Shown here: one piece after another, positions 44,231-55,238 of the stretch | Layout of the letters: the number at the start of each line of letters is the position of its first letter | Position numbering within the stretch: position 1 is the stretch's first letter | Assembly: GCA_949130495.1 (NCBI GenBank) | Contig: OX422213.1 | Location: forward strand, 205,275,660-205,339,659 | Reading direction: 5' to 3' | Length of the DNA: 64,000 nucleotides | Origin: Sambucus nigra | Lineage: Eukaryota; Streptophyta; Magnoliopsida; Dipsacales; Adoxaceae | Position numbers and translations under genes: made by a program | The notes under the pieces: generated by a model | Told to the model about the DNA's origin: nothing | The model's input: only the letters and a program-made list of their open reading frames with translations | Database searches by the model: none

Positions 44231-46145
44231 TCCACATGCGCGAGGAATGTCCTTTACGGGACTACTTTGGTCATTTTCCATTGACACGTGTGAGAGTGAT
44301 CCCGAGCGGTCTCTTTATGATATTCTTCATGGTTTCACCTCTCTCACGAGTACCGTTGGTACTATTGACCCATCCATGCATGCACCACCTATTCCATCAC
44401 CATCGGTGTCAAGTGTCACCGTGCCTCCTCCTTTGTTGTGCACCCACTGTTCTTATGCCGATCACATGTCCCATGAGTGCTCATACTTTTCATATCCATC
44501 CAAAACCACCATGGAACATGTGTATCCATATGACACTGTTCCGGAACCCACCTCGGCGTATTCTCCCCATATACTCAATCCCGAGTTATGTGAGTACTCG
44601 AGATATTCATAGAGGCCTGATCACCCTTCCATGCAATACAAATCCCAATCCTATGTTGTGGATCCTCACACGTTCCAACAGTCGTCATGGCAACCTTGTG
44701 CACCTGTTCACGATCAGTTCCCTCACTACACACCCCATGCGCATTAACCATTTGTCCATCACGAAAGCGGTCCTTTTGAGTCTGATGTACTTGGCCCCAC
44801 CCCACACACTTCATATGAGTATTCTCCATACACTCCCGATTATAGCGTGTTATGTCCACCGCAACCACCACCACCCATCATTCCACCAACACCTTCATCC
44901 ACATCCACTCTCGAAACCCTCTTGTAAAAGTTCATACTTGAGCAAGAGCAAGCAATTCAAACTCAAGTTCTCCAAAGGCTTGAACAACATTTAAATGAAT
45001 TGGAGTGTGAGCGAGAGTCGGATATTCCCATGGCCCCACCCATCGTTGCCACCGAGTGTGACGATGATGCGTCGTCTTGTGCCACCAAGTTTGAGTGTGA
45101 CCAATCCTACCACCCCGAGAATCTCGAAGTTGTGACCATTCCATGGTCCGGGTCCCAAGTCGACAATTGTGTTGACTTACCTTTCGATAGTGAGCCTGAT
45201 TCAATCCCACCGTGTCATCCTGAACCCATCATTGCGGTTCACACTCCCGTCATATCCAAAACAATGCCCGAGTCTATACCCATTGAGCACACTGTGTGTG
45301 TTCCCGAGGAACCACTTCATCCTAGGTTAGCTTCGGCTACGAGTGCTCACCAATTTCCCGAGATAGAATCCGTGATAGTTTCTAACTATCCGGATTTGGA
45401 TGATGTCCCACCATGCATGGCTCCCGTTGAGCCCGATATTTTTAGTGATTCCTCTATCTCCGATCTTGGTGCCTCATTTAACCCACCCACCCCATTTACC
45501 GATGCTACTCTTATGGAAAAGTTGACAACTCCATCTTTAGAAACCACACTCCCTTGTGAGTATTCCTTTACTCCTCCCAATGAGTGTGTGTCTCCCACGC
45601 TTGAGTTGGATCATCTTCCTCCACCATTTATCCCACCCGATACACCATTTATCCCACCCGACCCACCCATTATCCTTTCCACCCCACCACCTAGTTTGGA
45701 TCTAGATCTTATACCTTGCATGTTCCCAACCATATATTTAGATCATAACCTAAAATCATCCTCCACCATCTACGAGAGTATTTATGGTGATACTCTCCAC
45801 TTCTGTGACATCGAGCTTGTTCCTCCATGCACGCCACTCTCTTGTGGTGTCGATTTTTCTTCTCAACAGCTCCCTGGCGTGTCACGGCGCGACCAATATC
45901 ATCGCCCATTCATAGAACGGTCGTGTGATTTTTATGAGGCCCATCCCATTCCACTTACCAAACCCTTTTGCCTTCCCGTACAATTAGAGCACTATTCTTA
46001 TAGGTCCCTTGTTGCCCTCACCTTTCGGCTCAATAAGGCCCGAGACCGATATCTATTCACCCTCACCCTTACCCTGATCCCCACCCGCCCTTGGTCCACC
46101 GATGCTTTGCATCGCGTGATGCATTTTTCTATACATGTGCATTGA
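44193..46145 (+). pseudogene. LARD gag-like protein with CCHC zinc knuckle, three stops
   Basis: One plus frame runs from 44193 to 46145 and is broken only by TAG at 44610, TAA near 44745 and TAA near 44925. The reading between the stops is clearly continuous in composition. CTHCSYADHMSHEC (about 44440-44480) fits CX2CX4HX4C exactly, the retroviral-type zinc knuckle. Around 44940 a Gln/Glu/Leu-rich helix (LEQEQAIQTQVLQRLEQHL) could form a coiled coil. The remainder is rich in Pro, Ser, Asp and Cys with PPDTPFIPPDPP repeats. No capsid domain was recognised. The start codon is uncertain. In this class Gag would package RNA; here it is disrupted. Confidence 0.6.
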
Positions 46146-48189
46146 CCCGTTTTAGCCTCTATCCAACAAAACTGACACTTCGGTCTTGTTTGGGGGTGAT
46201 TCTCATCACCCCAAATTTTTCTGCCACCCCGAGCTTTCATAGATCCTATCTTTAGGGTAAGATCCCATCGGTCTGGCTGAAGACTTTAAACTTAGTGCTA
46301 CCGGGAGGCAGCCCGTGTTTCTTGTACTAGTCTCATCCTGTTTGGGGCTGGTATTTCACATCACCCTATGCTTTACCATGTTATAGACTTGTACACATTT
46401 TTTCTCTTATCATTTATTCATGTTTATTCTTGGCTTCATCTGTCCACTTCATTACCGGTTCATTCTGGTACTATCTTTCCTACCCTATGCTCTCAATTTT
46501 AAAAATCATTTTACCTAACATCGAGGACGATGTTGCTTTTTGTTTGGAGGTGGGGAATTTTATCAAAATCGTACCTCTTTTGAAAAAAATTGATTGTTGA
46601 AACTGATTTTTTAAATTTCGTGCAGTTTCTTTCATCTCACTCATTGATGTGAATTTTCAATCATCCATCTTTTAAAGTCTAGGAGTCAAGCTAGAGAATA
46701 TTTTTTCTAAATAGCTTATGTAATACGTAGCAAGGCATTTTGCACCATGAATTTCTAGACTCAATAAAAACTTATCACGTCAATACGATTTAGAGTTGAG
46801 GAGTACTACAATTCTAAAGAGAACCTTAAGGATCACTAGTAGAGACTTTAGCCCGTGAGATTCGTGACTTTCACCCTTTTAGAGTGTTTTACGCAATCTC
46901 CGAGTCACAAGTTGATTCAACTTCTTTTGGGTCCGCACTTAAATTGTTGTATGATCTCATTATCCTTCATTAAAATTTGGCTTGATCACTGAGAACGACA
47001 TCACTTTCGAGTTGTAAGAAACGCGTGTCTTGAAATTTGTCCCGGCCACTAGGATTTTCATCCATACACTTACCATTTACCATTAACTCACCCATTACAT
47101 TACCATATTCTACCCTTTTCCCCACATCATACATTCCCCACTCCATTCATATATCTTCCATCATTTTCAAATAAAAGAGTGTGATTTCAAATGTAAATGT
47201 CTTCATTGTTAGTTTAAAAAGTGAGAGAAAAAGAAAAAAAAAGAAAAAGAGAAAAAATAGAGAAAATAGAAAATATAGAAAAAGAAAAAAATAGAAAAAA
47301 GAAAAAAGAAAAATTAAAAAAAGAAAAGAAAAGAAAGAGAGTTTGTAGTTAGTAATAAAGGCATTTTTGAGCCTAAAGTGTATACACTCTTCTATCGCAT
47401 CCATTTTTCATCCATTTCACATCGCATATCCACAATCCATCCATCATATCATCATCCCATCCTATTTTACCTCATCGCATTCCACATATCCCATCTCATT
47501 TCCCCCTCACCCATAATCATCCATATTTTCCCTAGGTGTTCGGGCAAATAAAAGTCGACGTGGTGAATAACTCGACGTTCTCACTATAGTGATTAGCATT
47601 CTTTCATGAGATCATTTTTTTTTCTAATTGTTCGTTCTTTCTTATACGTGTGTGAGACGTTTGAACTTGCTTACATTTACTCACCTCCTCACACACAAGA
47701 GCGATACACTTTCCCATATCTCGAGAGTTCGTTTGAGAGAGAGATATCCGTGAGATTTGAAGTTGAAGCGTTGATTCCAAAAAGGCAATCTAGGAATTAC
47801 TCTTGTGATACTCGACCCGTTTTGACTGATTCACACTACACACGTTGAGTTATAGGAAGGATGTGCCTTGAGTATTTATCTAGCTTAATCATTTTACACA
47901 TTCTAGCTTGTATTTTTGAAAATATTTTCCCATGTGATTGATTGTGCGATTATTCTATGTCTAATAAGAGATTGACTGCCTTTCAATAAATTTTTGCAAA
48001 TAAGAATTTTGTGGGTATATTCCCTGCAAACCCTCACGAGACACAACTCGTCCTGTAGGGCAACCTATAGGTTTAAAGGCTTGTTGCACATGCTAAGTGC
48101 AATCGCAAGTGCCCGCGAAAGTGGTACACTTTTGGTTACTTATCATTCTCTTTCTTTCTATCTTATTGCTCGAGGACTAGCAACGCTCT
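46146..48189 (+). other. LARD 3' internal region, non-coding
   Basis: It contains the purine tract after the gag-like frame (46517-46556), an A/G-rich run (47220-47340) and the conserved pre-PPT block (48012-48130). No gene is supported. Confidence 0.55.
48012..48130 (+). repeat. conserved pre-PPT block (LARD copy)
   Basis: aaccctcacgagacacaact, gggcaacctataggtttaaa and gctaagtgcaatcgcaagtg, in the same order as in Athila A and B. Confidence 0.8.
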
Positions 48190-48203
48190 CTTTGGGGGTG
48201 GTG
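48190..48203 (+). other. polypurine tract of LARD
   Basis: tttgggggtggtg immediately before the 3' LTR start TGATAAGCACCC. Confidence 0.75.
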
Positions 48204-50981
48204 TGATAAGCACCCAAAACCGTACAATTTATACCCCAAATGCACGTACTTTTGTTGCTAATTCTCGACAATACGGGTCTAACGTGCTTAAATGTTTATT
48301 TTGTAGGCCGAATATACGTTGCGGTGTTCAAATGCGTATTTCAAGGCAATTGTGCATTTTATGGAGCTAAATACAAACCCCGTAACATTACCCGAGCCTA
48401 AACCTAGCCTAAACCAACCCCGGACCCCGTGTGTGTCTAATTTGCCCTTTTATTATTTTTTAGATTTTTAGTTTGAGTCATTTCTATTTTTAAAACTTAT
48501 TTTAGATTTATTTAGAATTTCTAGAATTTATTTTAGGATTATTTTAGAATTTTTAGGTTTATTTTCTATTTTTCTATTTTATTTTTTTTCTATTAGTTTT
48601 TAGTTTTAGTTTTATTTTATTTTATTAAGATTTTAATTTATTTATAAGTTTTTACATTTTCTTTTTAAGATCTTAATTTTAAGTTTTCTTAAGTTTTATT
48701 ATTATTTTTATTTCATTTATTTCTTTCTAGTTTCATTTTATTTGAGTCTTTGTTTTATTTTAGAATAGAATTTTAATAGGATTTTATTTTTATAATTTTA
48801 TTTTTATTAATAAGTTTTAGTGTTATTTTTATTAGGGGTTCAAATTAGATACACACACATACATCACACACACCCCACTTATCCTACACCTCCCTTACAC
48901 CCAAACACACCATTCCATACATCCTAAGCCACACACACCCCATTCTACACCCTACCACACATAACCCCACACTCTTTCTTCTTCAACCTCTCACCTTCTC
49001 TCTCTTCTCTCTCACACTCACCTACACCACAAACCTCCACAACAACCCAACCCCCTTATACCTCCTTACCCATTGAACCCCCTCTGCCCCGACTAGATCC
49101 CCAAGCGCAGGCCGCTGCTATAGCCGTTGGCTGCCAGCCCTGGCGACGTCAAACATCTCGCCGGCGACAACCCAAGCCCAATCGGCTGCCCCACCTCCGG
49201 CGCACCTCTCTCTCACTCCCGACCAGCCCCCGACCTCAGGCCGTCCCCCTTCTTCGACGCACTCTTCTCTCTCTCTCTTACACGACCCACCGAGCCGCCC
49301 CTCAACCCCTTCGCCGGCGCCGCCCAGTCTCTTACTCCGACCTAAACCCCTGCCGGCGGCGTCCGGAACCCCCTCCTTATACCTCTGGCTCGGCGTGACC
49401 CTGCCGCCTCCCCTGGCCCGAATCTACTACCCAACTCCATACCCATCAAACCTTGAATCCATTCCACCCATTAACCAACCAAAACCCATACCCATTTTCT
49501 AACCCACAACCAATGTCCTAACCCACATCTCATCTCAAACCCATTCTTCCAATCCAAACACAATGTCACCTGCTCAAAGACCAAACCAAATAAGACCAAC
49601 TTAAACCCATGTGCCAAATAAAACCCATTTAGCCCCTTTTACCATTTTACCCCCCAACCACCTCTTTTATCCAACTTTCCAAAATACCCTCATCCAAATC
49701 AGATTTTTGTGACCTCACACCTCTCAACCCACATGCTCCTCACACCATTCCCACATGCACCTTAATTCTTCCAAAAATACCCCCATACCCCATGCCTACT
49801 ATAAATGAAGATGAAGACCTAAAAAAAAAAGAGCTTAGAGATAGGAATTTTAGAGAGAGAATTGTAGAGAAAATTATCCTCGTAAATAGTTTTCCTTTTT
49901 TTTTTTTTTAGATATTTGTGAGAAATTAATTGTTGAGTGATTCAAATGAGTGTTTGTATGTAATTGAATATGGTGGAAAGCTCACTTTGAATGGATGTTG
50001 CTCAATTTTAATGGAGGATTAGAGTCCAATTTTGAAAATCAAGGAGACTTGTTTGAAGATTTGTCCTCTTACCCTTCTATTTTATTTGTTTATGCCTTTG
50101 ATTATTAATTTGTCAAATTTTATACCATGTTAGGCTAAAACCCCTTTCAAGGGGTGGGGTAAAGCCATTATTTGATGTTTGTTTTATTTTTATTAGTTTA
50201 ATTACTTGAAAAGTCCCTTTGAATGTTAATTTTGATCCCTCACCCTTAGATTTACGCCTCGAGAGAGGGTAAATGATTTTTGAGAGAAAATAGAAATTCT
50301 AATTATAATACCCATTTTAGATTCGAACTAGAGATAGGGGTTTATTAAGTGGGATATTATAACTTGAATTTCAACTCTAAATTTATTTTCTAAGATTGAC
50401 ATAAATTTTAATTGACCGATCCTAGCGTGTGATCAACTAAAAGGAGTGTAGATCTAATTTTCTAGAGTTGTGGGGTGTTAAACTTAATTTTCTAAAAGAT
50501 TACTATTATAATTACACTTGCAACAAGAGTTGGTTTGTAATTTTGATATTAATTTGGGAGAATTCAAATAATTAAATTAATTAATTAGAATAACTAAAAT
50601 TTGTGGTGTAAACCCACTCCTTGATTGTTCTCACAATTATTTACCTCACTTTATCTTTTATTTTAGTGTTAGACCTTATTTTTCATTTTAGTCACTTTCT
50701 AGTTAGTTATCATATCACATTAGTTTAGTTTAGTTCAAATCATTTCACCTCACCCTATTGTTTTAATATTGAAAAAGCTAAAAAAATTAGAAAAGTGAAA
50801 AAGTCCAAAAAGAAAATAAAAAGTGAATTACATTTGAATTTGTTCCATTTGCTTTACTCCCTAGAAAGTGGATTGACATCCTTACTTACCTCTACACTTG
50901 AGTTTATATATTTTTATAGGTATTTGAGGTTTTGACTAACTTGGCTTTCAACAACGACACACACAAAAAGCAAAGTTATCA
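48204..50981 (+). repeat. 3' LTR of LARD (2,778 bp)
   Basis: It starts TGATAAGCACCC and ends AAAGTTATCA, giving a TGATAA/TTATCA inverted end. It is followed by ATAAC. It is close to the 5' LTR up to about 50778, with small indels (e.g. an extra accaatgtcctaaccca near 49510), and divergent beyond. Confidence 0.92.
49800..49806 (+). promoter_or_regulatory. TATA box of LARD 3' LTR
   Basis: cctacTATAAATgaagatg, identical to the 5' LTR. Confidence 0.5.
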
Positions 50982-50986
50982 ATAAC

Positions 50987-51400
50987 ATTAGCGTGGCCCT
51001 AATCATTGAAATACCTTAGATGCACAGAGTACATGATAAAAGGAAGAGAGATCATCGTCCCCAGTGACAAATGACCAAGACATTAAAGGTGAAATGTGGA
51101 TCAACTCTGCCAACAAGGCCCGAGGAGAATGGGAAAACCCAAGCATAACCGCCGCCACACGAGGATTTATTCCCAACATAGCTGAGAACTCTTCGTAGGT
51201 TGGGAAGACCTCATCTTAATCGAAGCGAAAAACATGGTCTTAAGGGTACCAGAATTACGTAGCTGTCTCCAACATGGTCCAATCAATGGGTCGATTACGC
51301 CACAAGTAGACTCAACGGAAGTTAAAAGCTTCGTACTCCACGTTGTACATGCACATGGCTTCTAGACTTTCGAGGTAAGAAGAAAATTCTTCATTCATTA
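50987..51400 (-). pseudogene. antisense extra ORF of the Tat element, N-terminal part (DUF7745-like)
   Basis: The minus strand from about 51400 reads MNEEFSSYLESLEAMCMYNV, a stop, then RPIDWTMLETAT, DEVFPTYEEFSAMLGINPR and SPRALLAELIHISPLMSW. The W-L...FPTxEEFSxxLG pattern resembles the DUF7745 domain of plant transposon ORFs. The LARD at 50981 splits it; the rest is at 40380-39650. Stops show it was already decaying or decayed since. Confidence 0.5.
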
Positions 51401-52007
51401 GAAGGGACATTTGGTAAATGATGGAGCAAAAAACAAGAAACAAGAAGGAAAAGTAAGTGATAATGGATGAAAAACTACACCCGCTTACCTCCCCTTTTAT
51501 ACATAAAAATATTGGCAAAAGATAAGAAATTTGAGAAGACTGAATGAATCCTCGACCTATATAGGACTCTGAGTTGCAAGAAAGTGCAATCAAAGCCTTA
51601 GAGTGATTTGACCTGTTCCTCTTCCGTAATCCTTATTTTTTCTAAACTTATCCATTTTTACCCATAATTTCTCATCATAGGTCTTTTCCTTAAGTTATTT
51701 AATCTCTTTTCTAAATAAATATCCCATCAATTTATAGTCTGATCAATAAAGTAAAAAGTGCATGTAGAATAAGTCATTTAAACAAAAATGAATGATAAAA
51801 ATATACTTCATATGTATGTGTTGCCATTGCATGATTACATTTTTAGGAAAAAGAAAAAAGAATTAAAAGAAAACAACAGGGCTCATCCCGAACCTATAAT
51901 CTTTCTCTTTCTCTCTCTCTCTATCTCTCTCTCTCTCTAAACCCTCAATCCCTGTGGCGGGCACGCTTCCCACGATGATGAGCTGTAGAACCTCAACTCC
52001 TCGAGCC
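51401..52007. other. spacer between the two antisense Tat ORFs
   Basis: No supportable gene. A (CT)n tract at 51902-51938 lies just after the PMD gene stop on the minus strand. Confidence 0.5.
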
Positions 52008-54018
52008 CTATCCCTCGACTGATGTAGCAGGTGGAACTAGAAAAGAAGGAATAGATTCCTTGATATAGGCCATCACAGAAGCCACCCAGTCCCTGATATC
52101 CTTTAGCCAAGTGGTCGGCACCCGAACATGCTGCAAGTAAAGCAACAGATACAGACAAATCAGTCAGTAAAAAATAAAGGACGAATCAAAAGAAACAAAT
52201 ACAAGGAAAAAGAACATATACCTCAGGCTGAAGGACATCCTCCATAAGCCCCATCAACCTAGGATACATTGCATTCGGGCTGTTTGGCGGGCTCAGTAAT
52301 CCCCCTTTAGTCAACCTAAAATTATAGGAGGGCAGAGTGACCTAAATAAGTGGAGCCTCCAGTGCAGCCGCCGTTGACGTACCACATGTACTGTGGGTAG
52401 ACCCACCGACCTACTTGTACCCCTACCCGAAGTCGTAAGACGAAAAGTCCTGTTCATTATGTAATAAATGCAGGATGGCATCAACCAACTCATCAAGAAA
52501 TCCAGGTAGTCATATATCATCGTCGTGTCAGTATAGAGAGAATAAGCCACCTCATACTCCACTATCTACCACACTCTCCTCATAGACATTGGGGGGCACT
52601 GCTAGTGGGACCGCCACCTCATACTCCACTATCTACCACACAACCCTCTCCCCCAAGTAGCAGGCATAACCATACTTATGCGTCATCAAACTCCACATAT
52701 GCGCATGTATATCTGTCACCCCCGTGTGCTGAGGAGCCGTCCCTCGAGGGTAAAAGGTCACCTAAAATTCCTTGCAGAGATCAGTATTCATGCAAAAGAA
52801 AGAAAATTCCAAAATAGGATTCAAAAGAAAAAGAGAATAACTTGATCGCTCATCAGCATGTTCAGAGCTTGCCGCACTGCCTCCAGGGACAAGGACTAGT
52901 TCGACCGCCTATTGGACTTTCGCCACTGGTACATCCGAAAGAAGTCTTCGAAGTCCTTGACTTTCAGGGATATCAACCTGATGTTGAGCTCGATCACCTT
53001 ATAGAACCACTTATGCAAAAGACATAAGAATCAACAGAAACTAAAAGAAAATGCAGAAAATATAAGAAAAAATGCGAGCATAACTCCCCAAAAGGCACGT
53101 GACACCCGTAGAGGTCGGTCGACAGCATCGGCTGAATGCATACAAAGAAGTGTAAAGGGTATCTAAGGTCAGGCTCCCCCAGTCATTGAGCGGACATAAA
53201 AAAAGATCCTTAGAAATGGAAAAAACTAGGGATGGACGACGTCGCCACCAAGAAACTACCCAACTGAAGAAAAATAAATAACCGAGTCATCTTCCTCACC
53301 TGCCTCGTCAGTCCACCTATTCAAGACCACCTCCCTAAGAAAGGAAATGCTAATAGAATCTCCAAAAACTTTCTTACCCATATCCCCCAATGTTGCATGA
53401 ATTGCCTCCGACGTCACCCTCAAAGTACGATCCACCTCTATCTGCACACCCTCGAAATCTATCCCTAATAGCTTCTGAACATCGATGGGACTCATAGTCA
53501 TCTCCCCAAAACCCAACTGAATGGTATGGATGGTGTCCCACCACCTCTCTCCCAATGCGCATAAAACCGTAGTAGAACGTGACGTCTCGTTTAAAGTTTG
53601 TGCCGGCCGACCAAAGCCAGTAGAAATAACTACCCAACTCACCACCGCTGGAAGGCTCTTCCATACATCCTTTAACTCCATCGTCTCCCTAGAACACGTG
53701 CTCAAAGGAGCAATGTCAGTCTACCAAAATCAAAAGAAGAAAAAACCTCTTCATCAGCCTAAGAAAACAAAGAAAAGAAGAAAAAGAAAAAGAATGTCAA
53801 AGGTCACTATACTTACATAGCCACTTGGGTTCCTCACCTAAGATGAACGGTGGTGTGGGCTTGCACAGAAGAAATAGATCCTCATCTACTGGCTCAAACA
53901 AGTCAAAAGCATTATCATTGCCCAAAGCAAGCAGCACCCTAGCTCGCCACTCCAGTCCCGCCCAATCATCAACATTCAACCACTCCAAGTTGTATTCTTC
54001 ATTGGAAGAACCCTCCAT
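52008..54018 (-). pseudogene. plant mobile domain (PMD) gene, antisense within the Tat element
   Basis: Start ATG is at 54018 (MEGSSNEEYNLEWLNVDDWA...). Multi-exon reading: 54018 to about 53817 gives acidic N-terminal sequence; 53720-53262 gives the PMD core (VSWVVISTGFGRPAQTL, LCALGERWWDTIHTIQLGFG, EMTMSPIDVQKLLGIDFEGV); 53250-53100 gives LNDWGSLTLDTLYTSLYAFS; 53027-52842 gives ELNIRLISLKVKDFEDFFRM; further pieces lie at 52790-52222 (ending MEDVLQPE before a GT); and a last exon 52130-52008 has HVRVPTTWLKDIRDWVASVM with a stop at 52010-52008. GT-AG is clear for the final intron. Stops (e.g. in 53027-52842) and an out-of-phase first intron argue it is degraded. PMD proteins (MAIN/MAIL family) are host silencing factors, and PMD ORFs are also carried by plant transposons. 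A TATA box sits about 100 bp upstream of the ATG. Confidence 0.72.
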
Positions 54019-54109
54019 TTGAAGTTTTGAAGAAGGAAGGACTTAGAAACGAATTTTAAAAAGAAGAAGTAGAAGATTCAAATTCATATAGATGTGAAAA
54101 ATGAGGACG

Positions 54110-54260
54110 GTTTGCCCTTTTTTATAAGAGACTAAACGTCATGCTGATCGGCAGACCCCTTCTCATACTGATCGGCACCTGCTTGTTCCTCTTCCTAGGG
54201 AAGCTCAGGAGTTCATGCCATTACCAAACGACAGCCCTTACAGCCTACCGATTGGCATAC
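54110..54260 (-). promoter_or_regulatory. promoter of the antisense PMD gene
   Basis: On the minus strand ctTATAAAAAAGG (about 54133-54121) lies some 105 bp before the ATG. Upstream are three copies of a TGCCGATC-type motif (tgccaatcggtaggc, gtgccgatcagtatg, ctgccgatcagcatg). A similar arrangement precedes the TATA box at 61451-61459. Confidence 0.55.
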
Positions 54261-54659
54261 ACCTTGAAATTTTGTACAAAAAAACCAAATAAATCTAAAA
54301 ATTCTTCAAAAAATTCCTAAAAATGCCAAATAATTATTGGAACATTTCTTCACCAAAGAAACCACTTGAGCTCCCAAAACATCAAGTTGAATTAATATTA
54401 CACTCTTATACCCAGCATAAACCCTAAATATATCCCCCAGCCGAATCCCAAAAAACCTCAAGTCATCCAGTGGAACCCAAACCTCTCGAACAGGATTACA
54501 AAATCTCCCAGCTTCCCTAGCAAAGCTATTTTCTCTCAAAAAAGGCATAATCTCTAGCCAGATGTCTTTTCCCAATAGAGTCTCAAAACAACATAATCCT
54601 CAACAGAACCACAAGTACACCCACACTCCCAAAGTAAATTAAAAACTCCCCATAAGAGC
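54261..54659. other. Tat 3' region, non-coding
   Basis: An 89-codon minus-strand frame (54575-54306) is open but resembles nothing I know. No other content seen. Confidence 0.35.
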
Positions 54660-55180
54660 TCCCACCCACGTCTTAACTTTAGGTCCTAAGAATTAACCTC
54701 GTCCTTCTGAATTGGTGGTCTCATTAGGTCCTCCAAATCGACCTCGACCTGCAGAATTGTTCTTTCCAACTTTAGGTCCTTAGAATTTAACTTGAACCGG
54801 AGAATCGATTGTCATAACTTTAGGTCCTCAAAATTATCCTCAGCCATCAGAATTGTTCGTCTCTTTAAGTCCTCAGAATCGACCTTGACCCACTGAATTG
54901 GTCATCCTAACTTTAGGTCCTCAAAATTGAGCTCGACCTATAGAATTGGTCATCTTAACTTTAGGTCCTTAGAATTGACCTCGACCCATAAGATCAGTCT
55001 CCTTAACTATAGGTCCTCAGAATTGACCCTGACCCGCAGAATCGATCCTCTCAACTACAGGCCCTCAAAATTGACCTCGAATAAAGGTCCTAAGAATTGA
55101 CCTCGACTCGTAGAATTTTTTCCCTTAACTTTAGGTTATCCCCAACACAACTTTAGGTTCTTAGAATCAACCTGGCCCTC
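54660..55180. repeat. ~47-bp tandem repeat in Tat 3' UTR
   Basis: aactttaggtcctcagaattgacctcgacc-type units recur about every 40-50 bases, roughly ten imperfect copies. The reverse complement resembles the 62553-64000 satellite (gaggtcaattctga...acct). Confidence 0.8.
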
Positions 55181-55238
55181 CAAACCAGTCATTATTGTCC
55201 CTTAGGTTCACATAATTAACCTCCTACCTAAATTATTA

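Larger units (their letters stand above)
40381..50981 (+). mobile_element. LARD-type non-autonomous LTR retrotransposon (10.6 kb)
   Basis: Long LTRs (40381-43151 and 48204-50981), an ATAAC duplication, a primer site matching tRNA-Asp (43154) and a purine tract (48190-48203) define a complete element. The 5.05-kb inside has no protease, RT or integrase, only a broken gag-like frame (44193-46145). This fits the large retrotransposon derivative (LARD) class, mobilised by a partner's pol. The pre-PPT block and the primer site point to an Athila-like partner. It is inserted into the antisense ORF of the Tat element. Confidence 0.93.

Noticed and set aside
44236..44994. 252-codon plus-strand frame rich in His, Pro and Leu
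   Set aside because: It overlaps the gag-like frame that contains the zinc knuckle; the other frame has the better motif and continues past 44994.
47147..47404. Minus-strand Phe/Leu/Ser-rich frame resembling membrane helices
   Set aside because: It is an A/G-rich purine run on the plus strand read backwards.
53374..53664. 96-codon minus-strand frame overlapping the PMD core
   Set aside because: It is a shadow frame of the PMD exon, which has the recognisable motifs.
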